7,055 nucleotides of DNA from Verrucomicrobiota bacterium (GTDB lineage Bacteria > Verrucomicrobiota > Kiritimatiellia > JAAZAB01), in NCBI GenBank assembly GCA_018896395.1, contig JAHIMN010000177.1:1-7055 (forward strand), in the 5' to 3' direction. Position 1 is the first letter of the stretch, and each line of letters begins with the position of its first letter. The notes beneath the pieces were generated by a model. That model made no database searches, was not told the DNA's origin, and was given only the letters and a program-made list of their open reading frames with translations. This document shows, in pieces, positions 1 to 5,862 of this stretch. A program made the position numbers and the translations under genes.

Positions 1-2
1 AA

Positions 3-758
3 TCTCTGCGTACACAACTCAACATCCAAACCATGAACGCCATACCCGATCTCATTTGCTACCCCAACTTGCTGCCGTTTGAAACCACCGAAGCCAACGT
101 GGACGCCTTCATGCGCTCGTTGTCCGCCGCCGGGGTCACCCATGTACAGATCAACCATCTGCCCGACCTTACCGCGTTGACCACCGACGAGACCGCCTAC
201 TACCGCACCGTTGCCCTTGACGATCTGGAGAAGATTCAGGGACTGGGCGCCTTCGTCCGCCATGAATCCGACGAGCGCAACCGTGACTACGTGCTCCATG
301 AACTCTACGAGAAGCAGACCCTGGCCGGGCTGGCCCAGGCGGTGGAACTGTTGGAGAAGGAGGCGTCCGGCGCCGATTCCGACAGCGCCGCCATTCTCCT
401 GCGGCAGCGCGACCACATCCGCTTCGCCTGCCTGATCCAGCGCTCGCACTACAACTGGTACGAGGCGGGCCGCCATATCGTGCCGGGCGACAAGCCGGGC
501 AAGGGGCGAAGCATGCCCGAGATCGTGGACGACGAAATCGGGAACACCCGCGCGATGATCGCCCTGCTGGAGGGGCGCCTGGACCAGTTTATGCGCGCCA
601 TGACCTCCGACACGATGACCTACGAATTCGGTCCCGGCTTCACCGGGCACCTCAAGCTGCGCATTGAGGTCATGCGCCGGCACCGCAACGATCCGCCGCG
701 CAACCTCGCCGGCATGCTCGGCAAGGCCCATGCCTACCTGAAAGACATGGAAAGCTGA
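3..758 (+). CDS. Unrecognised protein, probably the C-terminal part of a larger (possibly carbohydrate-active) protein; 5' end open at window edge
   Basis: The first ATG is at 33 and would give 241 residues. The frame stays open to the left edge with no stop, and no Shine-Dalgarno precedes that ATG, so this is more likely the end of a longer protein than a complete gene. The visible part begins with two short beta-strand-like segments, DLICYP and THVQINHL, separated by a helix (from ATG: about 6-11, helix 19-33, 36-43), as in a beta/alpha repeat of a TIM barrel. After that it is almost wholly helical and charged, with a Trp/Tyr/His-rich stretch (RSHYNWYEAGRHI, about 137-149) and a C-terminal FGPGF loop. 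Helical tails of this kind follow catalytic barrels in several glycosidase-like families, which fits the neighbourhood, but no diagnostic motif is visible. The DLICYPNLLPF...GVTHVQINHL segment also faintly resembles the barrel half of some radical SAM proteins; no CxxxCxxC motif lies in the visible part. No terminator is evident after the stop. Existence of the gene is secure; function is unknown. Confidence 0.75.
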   Translation, partial: SLRTQLNIQTMNAIPDLICYPNLLPFETTEANVDAFMRSLSAAGVTHVQINHLPDLTALTTDETAYYRTVALDDLEKIQGLGAFVRHESDERNRDYVLHELYEKQTLAGLAQAVELLEKEASGADSDSAAILLRQRDHIRFACLIQRSHYNWYEAGRHIVPGDKPGKGRSMPEIVDDEIGNTRAMIALLEGRLDQFMRAMTSDTMTYEFGPGFTGHLKLRIEVMRRHRNDPPRNLAGMLGKAHAYLKDMES

Positions 759-845
759 ACCAAACACTCAGACCAGGACCAGATGATAAGCAAGACCAAG
801 AGGCAACTCGCGCGCTCGCACCCCGGCTACTGCCCTGCCTTACCC

Positions 846-886
846 AAACGAAAAAAATTGACTTAAAATTGACCGTTCGGTACATT
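846..886 (+). promoter_or_regulatory. Sigma70-type promoter for the lyase operon
   Basis: A -35 box TTGACT (858-863, five of six consensus bases) is followed after exactly 17 bp by TACATT (881-886, four of six). An A-rich tract (846-857) lies directly upstream of the -35 box, where an UP element would sit. Transcription would start near 892-895, leaving a leader of about 100 nt before the lyase gene. A second TTGACC (869-874) has no good -10 partner. This is the only AT-rich patch in the 238-bp gap between the first gene and the lyase. The assignment comes from sequence pattern alone. Confidence 0.6.
872..881. promoter_or_regulatory. Possible repressor operator inside the promoter
   Basis: The perfect inverted repeat ACCG-TT-CGGT lies between the -35 and -10 boxes and touches the first base of the -10. 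A wider, imperfect symmetry continues outward (ATTGACCG on the left, CGGTACATT on the right). Such a GACCGTTCGGT core is typical of operators bound by TetR-family dimers, and a repressor here would block RNA polymerase directly. No regulator gene lies in the window, so the binding protein is unknown and the call rests on symmetry and position. Confidence 0.35.
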
Positions 887-927
887 TTCCAACAGTTAAA
901 CGCAAGACTTTTGCAATCAACGCGAAT

Positions 928-960
928 GCTTTCCCCGTTTTCCATTGGAAACACGGAAGC
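928..960 (+). promoter_or_regulatory. Strong hairpin in the 5' leader of the lyase mRNA
   Basis: A long inverted repeat can be paired by eye. GCTT (928-931) pairs with AAGC (957-960), CCGT (935-938) with ACGG (953-956), and TTTCC (939-943) with GGAAA (947-951). The loop is ATT, with a 3-nt bulge (932-934) and a single bulged C (952). That makes 13 base pairs. No T-run follows, so it is not a standard terminator. It sits between the predicted transcription start and the start codon, about 36 nt upstream of the latter. It could protect the 5' end of the mRNA, bind a regulator, or help control translation; the sequence does not decide between these. Confidence 0.45.
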
Positions 961-996
961 AGCAACTTGGAACATGAAGCTTGTACCTTTTAAGGT

Positions 997-3900
997 ATGC
1001 GCATGTATATTGACCGTGGATTGAATGACCGTTGGGTTAGGCCGCAACGGATTCGGCGGGTGGGGCGGAACCGGTATGCGGTGACGCTGACGGAATCGCT
1101 GGGCAAGGCCTGGAAGAACGAGATCGTCTCATATCCGTTTCCGCAGGGAAAGGGAATGACCATCGCGGTGAGCAATGCCGGCCGGTCAGTGCCTTGCCAG
1201 CAATCCGGCGAACGGTTGTCGCTGCTGGTGGAATCGCTGGCGCCGGGTGAACGGAAAGAATTTTCGATCGTCTTTTCCGATGAAGATCGGGAGCTCACCA
1301 CCACCGCAGGCATTCAAATCGCCGGGACGCCGCAGCAGGTGGTGATGAGCAATGGGACGTTGGCGATTCGGATGCCGGCGTCGGGCGATGAACTGCCATC
1401 CGGCGAACCGGTTCCGGGACCGCTGCTCGGCGTGCGTTTCGGCAACAGTCCCTATCTCGGGAAGGGATGCCTCGAGAGCCCATTGGCGGTGCGGTCAATC
1501 GAGAACCGGATCATGGAGTTCGGAGCGTTGTGGACCACGCTGGAGGTGGTTTATACCTTCGAAGGTGGCGCCGTGTATCGCGTGCGCTTCACCATGCGTC
1601 CGAATATGCCGTATTGCGAGGTGGAAGAGGAGAGCACACTGAGGGTGCGGCTGTGGCCGGCGCCGCGTCCCTACCGGGAGATCGGCAGCCTGGGCGCCTC
1701 GTTCTGGAACCAGGCGCGGGAAGATATCGCCAAACCATGCCTGCGTCCCTGCCCGAGCAGCAACGTCATCTTCGACCTGCGCGCGGGATTCAGCCCCGAT
1801 CGGCTTATCACCCATTCCACCGCCTGCTGGGAAATAATGGACTTGGCGCTCGGTTCGCCGGCGCTGAAGACCTACACTGCCATGCGCCCGGCGCTGCCGT
1901 TCATTGATGGCGGATGGCTGGGCGTCTACGATTCCGGACGGGACGAAATCCTCGGCGTCGTCTCGCTCGATATCGCGCATTGGGGCATACCGGATGACGT
2001 CATTCACCCCAAGCATCGCACCGTCGGCGCGAATACCGAAGTGATCCTCGTCGATTCCGCAGAAGCAGGTTCCTACCTGCGCTTCCCCATCGAGAATCTG
2101 CGCCGCCGCTGGCTGCTGACGGTTGCATCGCGCCGGGAAGGATTGGGCGAAACCGAGCCCATCGGCCATCACGAGCCGATTTGCCGCCAGGCGAACTCAC
2201 AGTTCCCCCTCTGGGAGCTGCGCACCCGGCTCGCTGATCTGCCCCTGAATAAAGTGAAAGACTGGGTCACCGGGTGGCCGGACACCGGTGACGACCATCC
2301 GCGTGTGCTGTGCGGCAAAGCGGATTTTCCCGCCATTCGCGAGAAAGTGCGGGCCGTTCCGGAATTGTGCGCCTGTTACGAGCGCACCGGCGCCACCCAT
2401 TGTGCGGACCAGTACCTGATGGAAGGCTCGGTGCCGGGGTTGGCGGCCATCGAAAAGGCGACGCATGCAAAAGCATTGGTGGAAAGCATCCTGCAGCAGG
2501 GATATGTCAGCCCGACATACTGCATCGCGCTGGCCCGCCCGTTGCGCCGCTATGCGATTGCCTGCGATATCCAGTGGGATTCCTTCACCCCGGCGGAGAA
2601 GCGGGAAGCGCGCCGGGTGTGCGCGCTGGCGGCGTATATCCTCTCCGACGGCGACTGGTGGCAGTATGTCTTCCGTCCCGGCGAGACGACCTACCTGCCG
2701 AATTTTAACACGGATGTCTTCACCTGCTTCGGTATTATCGGGTTTTTCCTCTCCGACCATCCCTGCTCCGCGCTCTGGATACGTTCGCTCATCACGCGGA
2801 TGAATCTCGAGTTGAAGACGCACCTGCGGCCGGATGGCGGGGGCGAGGAGAACGTGGGAGGTTACCTGGTTTCCACCTGGCAGCAGCTCTATATGCCGGC
2901 GCTATGGGCATTGCGGCGCAACGGGGTGAAGGATTATTCGGCTGATCCGAATATCCTGGGCGGGGCGCGCTTTCTGCTGAAGGTGCTCGGGCCTCCCGAT
3001 GTCCGCGACGGCGCTCTGCGCCAGATGCCGCCCATCGGACATCACCCGTATGCGCGGAAATGCCCGCCGCTGTTTGCCTGGCTGGCGGCCTTCGTGAAGG
3101 AGGCCGACCCGGCGCTGGCCGCGAACCTGATGTGGGCGTGGCGGTCGGTCGGCTCGCCGGTTTATCAGAATGGCGATCACTCCGGCCCGCTGGCGAACCC
3201 GTTTTCCCGGCATTACGTCTTCCACGATCCGACGATCCCGGAGCAGCCTCCCGCGCTGGAAAGTCATAACCTGCCGCACGTCGGGGCGGTGCTGCGCAGC
3301 CATGGCACGAGCGAACTGGGGAGTTACCTTTTCCTGAAAGCCGGACGCGTGCATTCGCACCATGACGACGACGAGGGATCGTTCCATTATTTTGCCCGCG
3401 GCATGCCGCTGGCGCTCGATGGCCTGCCCGTGCAGAACGGCGCGACCGCCCAACAGCATAACGCCGTCACCTTTACGCAGCCCGGGCAACCGAGCGGGAT
3501 GATCGAAAAATTCACCACGACACCGGAAGCCGATTACATTCGCGCGCGCATCGCGCCGCGCGCCTTCGCCTGCAATGCCATGTTTACCGACGGCACGCAC
3601 CGCAGCGGATTCACGCGGGAAATCGTCTTCGTCAAATCCCCGCTACCCGGTGGCGTCGAATACCTGGTGGTGAAAGATACTTCGACCGGTCCTGACCCCT
3701 GCCAATGGAACCTGGATGTCCTCTCCCGGCAGCCTGCACAGGTTGCTGCGGGACAGGTCCGTTTTCCCGGCCATGCGCAGGCGGGATTCGGCATGGGCCT
3801 GGATATCTTCTTCCTCGAGCCGGTTATCCCGGAGATAACTTTTGAAGCCGGTGTCGTCAATCCGAAAAGCGGGAGGACCGTCACCGAGCACTGGTTGCTG

Positions 3901-4203
3901 CATGCCGCGGGCGGGCCGGGGACGACTTTCCTCACCGTGTTGTTTCCGCGCCGCGATAGCGAGCTGATGCCGCAGGTGGAATACTGCATGCGGGAAGAAA
4001 CGGTACGCATCATCCATGGCGAGAGCCGCGACCTGATCTTCCTGCGCCCGAACCCCGCCGTGGGCGCCGATCTCGAAGGCGTGCGCTTTGCCGGACGGGC
4101 CGGATTGGCGCGCCGCCGAAACGGCGATCGACACTTAATTAACCTCGACGCAGGCTTGATCGTCGAACAGGCTGTAACGCCGGCGCCATTGCGCTTTTTA
4201 TAA
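997..4203 (+). CDS. Heparinase II/III-family polysaccharide lyase-like protein (1068 aa)
   Basis: This is probably a polysaccharide or oligosaccharide lyase that cleaves uronic-acid-containing glycans by beta-elimination. Residues 1 to about 420 are beta-rich and of unclear family. From about 433 the HPRVL...DFPAIREKV segment opens an alpha/alpha-toroid of the kind found in heparinase II/III and alginate-lyase relatives, with NFNTD at 569-573 and a DGGGEE...GY segment (613-623) offering Y623 as candidate catalytic Tyr. The C-terminal beta-sandwich (about 760-1068) carries HSHHD at 786-790 followed by GSF (794-796) and a G-MPLALD run ending in D808. This matches the HxHxD...GxF...D pattern of Pedobacter heparinase II, where these His and Asp residues serve catalysis and metal binding. 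At over 1000 residues it is longer than usual because of the N-terminal region. There is no signal peptide. An in-frame stop lies at 991-993. ATG 997 has no ribosome site, whereas ATG 1003 has AAGG (992-995) seven nt upstream, so the true start may be Met3. Substrate is unknown. Confidence 0.88.
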   Translation: MRMYIDRGLNDRWVRPQRIRRVGRNRYAVTLTESLGKAWKNEIVSYPFPQGKGMTIAVSNAGRSVPCQQSGERLSLLVESLAPGERKEFSIVFSDEDRELTTTAGIQIAGTPQQVVMSNGTLAIRMPASGDELPSGEPVPGPLLGVRFGNSPYLGKGCLESPLAVRSIENRIMEFGALWTTLEVVYTFEGGAVYRVRFTMRPNMPYCEVEEESTLRVRLWPAPRPYREIGSLGASFWNQAREDIAKPCLRPCPSSNVIFDLRAGFSPDRLITHSTACWEIMDLALGSPALKTYTAMRPALPFIDGGWLGVYDSGRDEILGVVSLDIAHWGIPDDVIHPKHRTVGANTEVILVDSAEAGSYLRFPIENLRRRWLLTVASRREGLGETEPIGHHEPICRQANSQFPLWELRTRLADLPLNKVKDWVTGWPDTGDDHPRVLCGKADFPAIREKVRAVPELCACYERTGATHCADQYLMEGSVPGLAAIEKATHAKALVESILQQGYVSPTYCIALARPLRRYAIACDIQWDSFTPAEKREARRVCALAAYILSDGDWWQYVFRPGETTYLPNFNTDVFTCFGIIGFFLSDHPCSALWIRSLITRMNLELKTHLRPDGGGEENVGGYLVSTWQQLYMPALWALRRNGVKDYSADPNILGGARFLLKVLGPPDVRDGALRQMPPIGHHPYARKCPPLFAWLAAFVKEADPALAANLMWAWRSVGSPVYQNGDHSGPLANPFSRHYVFHDPTIPEQPPALESHNLPHVGAVLRSHGTSELGSYLFLKAGRVHSHHDDDEGSFHYFARGMPLALDGLPVQNGATAQQHNAVTFTQPGQPSGMIEKFTTTPEADYIRARIAPRAFACNAMFTDGTHRSGFTREIVFVKSPLPGGVEYLVVKDTSTGPDPCQWNLDVLSRQPAQVAAGQVRFPGHAQAGFGMGLDIFFLEPVIPEITFEAGVVNPKSGRTVTEHWLLHAAGGPGTTFLTVLFPRRDSELMPQVEYCMREETVRIIHGESRDLIFLRPNPAVGADLEGVRFAGRAGLARRRNGDRHLINLDAGLIVEQAVTPAPLRFL

Positions 4204-4219
4204 AGGAGCATGCCCCGTG
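4202..4219 (+). promoter_or_regulatory. Ribosome binding site overlapping the lyase stop codon; GTG start
   Basis: AAAGGAG (4202-4208) begins within the TAA stop (4201-4203) of the lyase gene and lies 8 nt before the GTG at 4217. This fixes GTG rather than a later ATG as the start of the next gene. An out-of-frame ATG at 4210 is only 1 nt from the AGG core and is not usable. The arrangement leaves 13 nt between the genes and suggests coupled translation. Confidence 0.75.
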
Positions 4220-5656
4220 AGCACACTAACGCAAGCCTCAACCTATCAACGCATTCTCGACAGCCTGGCGGCGCCCGCGCCGCGCGACTATACCCCGCAG
4301 TTCCACATTGCGCCGGAGCGATGGGGATGGACGATCTTCGACGGCGATGTTTCTATCGCGCGGTTTACCTTGGACGGCGATTATGCTTTCGATATCTGGA
4401 AATTCTCGCCGTTCGATCCGCCGATCATGGCGAATTCCGAGCCGGCGGGCGCCGTTTATGACCTGCACACCGCGCACAACACCTTCGTCAACTTCCCGGT
4501 ATCGCGCTGCGGGGATATCGCGGAAGGCGTGGAAAATGTCGGCGATTGCATGGAAGCGGAATGGTTGCCGCGAAGCGGCGCCGAGTTGCACCTGCGCATT
4601 ACCGGGAAGTTTTTAGAAGGCCAACATATCCAGTATGACGTCCGCGTCTTCTACGACCCGCAGCGCGTGCAATACCGCTTCTTTTTCGACGCGGAAGCCT
4701 GGAAAATCCGTTCAACCGGCGGGGAACCGATCAACATGATGCTGGCTGGCGCGCTGACGGATACCGCGGAAAAGCGTCGCTGGACCCACTCCCTCTGGGC
4801 TGATCCGCAAGATCAGGTGAAACGGTTGATGCACTCGAACGCGCTCTTCAACGCCACCGATTACGGGGACTCCACCGGGCGCTGGCGCACGAAAAACGCC
4901 CCGCTCACCGGCGCGTGGATTGCCTATGCCGCGCACCCTGAATTCAACCCGGCCATGCTTATCCGCGAAGCCAATGCGCCCATCCAGTTTGCCACCTGTT
5001 CGCAGTTGTTCGATGAACACCTGATCTGGCAATCCGCCGGACTCGATGAGCTGGACGAGGGGTATTTCCACTTCGTCATGCGCACCGAATTCGTCAACCT
5101 TCCCGCCGCGCTGGCCCAAGAGTTCCTTGCCGGCGCAATGGATCCGCCGAGGCCCGCGCGCTGGCGCACGAAGTTGATTGCGCTGCCTTTTCACATGGGG
5201 GTGGAGAATTCCTTCGAAACGTCTGCCGATCCCTGGGAGCCGGAAGATTGCCCCATCATCGTGCTGGAGGATATGGCTTGCTGGGCGGATGACGCCGCGC
5301 ACAGCGGATCGCGCAGCCTGAAGCTGACCGGAGAAGCTTTTCATCACTGGAAAACCCTCATGCCGGTCGGCGCCGTCTGCTCGGTGCAGCCGAACAGCCG
5401 CTATCGCCTGTCCGGGTGGATCAAAACCGAAGGGGTGGAACGCTTCGCCCGCCTCGAGCTGGCGTCCTACGAATACACCTACAACAACATCATCGACATC
5501 ACCCACTCCGCCCACGTGGCCGGCGACACGGACTGGACTTATGTGGAGACCGATCTCGATACCGGCGACGAAGCCTACGTCATGCCCCGCCTTTCGCTCT
5601 ACGCCCGCGGAACTGCCTGGTTCGATGATGTGAAGCTGGAGAAGGTCGGGGAATGA
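4217..5656 (+). CDS. Lyase-partner protein with C-terminal CBM4/9-like carbohydrate-binding domain (479 aa)
   Basis: I do not recognise the N-terminal family. Residues 1 to about 305 are beta-rich and aromatic (for example RWGWTIFDGD, FDIWKFSPFDPP, QYRFFFDAEAWK) with no clear catalytic signature; a mutarotase-like or concanavalin-like sandwich is possible. After a Pro/Arg-rich linker (about 309-318, DPPRPARW), residues 329-477 look like a CBM4/9-type jelly roll. It has an opening ENSFE, a central GSRSLKLTG, then NSRYRLSGWIKTEG, a DTDWTYVE strand, and the usual closing strand GTAWFDDVKLEKV (about 465-477). This fold typically binds glycans or serves as a beta-sandwich accessory domain. There is no signal peptide, matching the lyase upstream. 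The 13-nt spacing and Shine-Dalgarno overlapping the lyase stop make co-expression nearly certain, so the protein probably binds or processes the same substrate. It might be an enzyme of an undescribed family or a binding subunit; the sequence does not settle which. Confidence 0.82.
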   Translation: MSTLTQASTYQRILDSLAAPAPRDYTPQFHIAPERWGWTIFDGDVSIARFTLDGDYAFDIWKFSPFDPPIMANSEPAGAVYDLHTAHNTFVNFPVSRCGDIAEGVENVGDCMEAEWLPRSGAELHLRITGKFLEGQHIQYDVRVFYDPQRVQYRFFFDAEAWKIRSTGGEPINMMLAGALTDTAEKRRWTHSLWADPQDQVKRLMHSNALFNATDYGDSTGRWRTKNAPLTGAWIAYAAHPEFNPAMLIREANAPIQFATCSQLFDEHLIWQSAGLDELDEGYFHFVMRTEFVNLPAALAQEFLAGAMDPPRPARWRTKLIALPFHMGVENSFETSADPWEPEDCPIIVLEDMACWADDAAHSGSRSLKLTGEAFHHWKTLMPVGAVCSVQPNSRYRLSGWIKTEGVERFARLELASYEYTYNNIIDITHSAHVAGDTDWTYVETDLDTGDEAYVMPRLSLYARGTAWFDDVKLEKVGE

Positions 5657-5685
5657 ACCCTGCGTGAAAACATACGGGTTTTTTT
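5656..5685 (+). terminator. Probable intrinsic terminator of the lyase operon
   Basis: Beginning at the last base of the stop codon, AACCC (5656-5660) pairs with GGGTT (5676-5680). Inside an internal loop, GTG (5664-5666) can pair with CAT (5671-5673) around an AAAA loop. The outer stem runs straight into seven consecutive T (5679-5685). The stem is short and interrupted, so efficiency is uncertain, but position and T-tract are right for the end of the two-gene transcript. Confidence 0.45.
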
Positions 5686-5712
5686 ACTTATATCCCGTTT
5701 CGATTGTATACA
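5683..5712 (+). promoter_or_regulatory. Weak promoter candidate for the secreted ThuA/PHP-like gene
   Basis: TTTACT (5683-5688, four of six bases) is separated by 18 bp from TATACA (5707-5712, four of six). Transcription would begin around 5719, leaving a leader of about 120 nt. The boxes are individually weak, and the -10 coincides with a palindrome that may instead be a regulator site. A promoter is expected here because a terminator-like element precedes it and the next gene is 186 bp away. Confidence 0.3.
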
Positions 5713-5742
5713 TTCTAACCCGCAAACGCGTCAATGCATACA
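5702..5742. promoter_or_regulatory. Two TGyATACA operator-like boxes 30 bp apart
   Basis: The perfect 8-bp palindrome TGTATACA (5705-5712) lies in a wider imperfect one, GATTGTATACATTC (5702-5715), in which 12 of 14 bases are symmetric. A copy with one change, TGCATACA (5735-5742), starts exactly 30 bp further on, about three helical turns, so two bound dimers would face the same side of the DNA. Palindromes with a GTATAC core are known for GntR-family (FadR subfamily) regulators of sugar-acid genes such as UxuR/ExuR. Assignment to that family here is inference. Confidence 0.35.
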
Positions 5743-5862
5743 CCCATTGTTTGGACGGTCGGTCACGACCCCATCGTCCCGATTGAAGAGCTGATCGGGA
5801 ACTTGTACGACGATCACGGAAACAAAGGAGGAGTAGCTGTTTATGAGCAAATGGTTGTTTAA
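5734..5862 (+). CDS. Possible 42-aa small ORF / leader peptide overlapping the next gene
   Basis: An ATG at 5734 opens a 42-codon frame that fills most of the apparent leader and ends at TAA 5860-5862, overlapping the start of the secreted-protein gene by 20 nt in another frame. The peptide begins MHTPIVWTVGHDPIVPIEEL and is mixed hydrophobic and acidic rather than low-complexity. Third codon positions in the first 28 codons are mostly G or C, like the neighbouring genes. Against it, no Shine-Dalgarno precedes the ATG, and the strong site at 5824-5833 clearly serves the downstream gene. If real it could couple translation of the two, or be a remnant of a decayed gene. I recognise no family. 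Confidence 0.25.
   Translation: MHTPIVWTVGHDPIVPIEELIGNLYDDHGNKGGVAVYEQMVV
5773..5814 (+). promoter_or_regulatory. Hairpin in the leader of the secreted-protein gene
   Basis: CCCGAT (5778-5783) and ATCGGG (5794-5799) form a perfect 6-bp stem around a 10-nt loop. Outside it ATCGT (5773-5777) can pair with ACGAT (5810-5814), leaving a 10-nt bulge on the 3' side. It ends just 9 nt upstream of the Shine-Dalgarno, so it could influence access of ribosomes. No T-run follows, so it is not a terminator. Confidence 0.3.
5824..5833 (+). promoter_or_regulatory. Ribosome binding site fixing the start at 5843
   Basis: AAAGGAGGAG (5824-5833) is a near-perfect Shine-Dalgarno, with GGAGGAG ending 9 nt before ATG 5843. 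It decides the start of the secreted-protein gene against later in-frame ATGs at 5867 and 5909, even though ATG 5909 would give a more compact signal peptide. Confidence 0.7.

Noticed and set aside
783..866. Small 27-codon ORF after the first gene
   Set aside because: It has only a poorly spaced AGGA (775-778), encodes a basic low-information peptide, and runs through the A-tract and -35 box of the lyase promoter.
1495..2172. Long minus-strand ORF of 225 codons inside the lyase gene, with similar ones at 2197-2823, 2902-3600 and 3534-4241
   Set aside because: They are shadows of a GC-rich gene: Arg/Ala/Gly/Pro-rich low-information translations, no ribosome sites, and fully covered by a frame with clear domain motifs.
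4712..5515. 267-codon minus-strand ORF opposite the lyase partner
   Set aside because: The plus-strand frame has a Shine-Dalgarno, operon spacing and a recognisable CBM-like end; the antisense frame is Gly/Arg/Val-rich with no motif.
5672..5700. Alternative hairpin ACGGG/CCCGT flanking the T-tract after the partner gene
   Set aside because: Only five consecutive pairs around a 15-nt loop that contains the T-run itself; the AACCC/GGGTT stem followed by T7 explains the region better.
5761..5770. GGTC-AC-GACC inverted repeat in the leader of the secreted-protein gene
   Set aside because: Four-base arms in a GC-rich stretch are expected by chance and it has no informative position relative to promoter or start.
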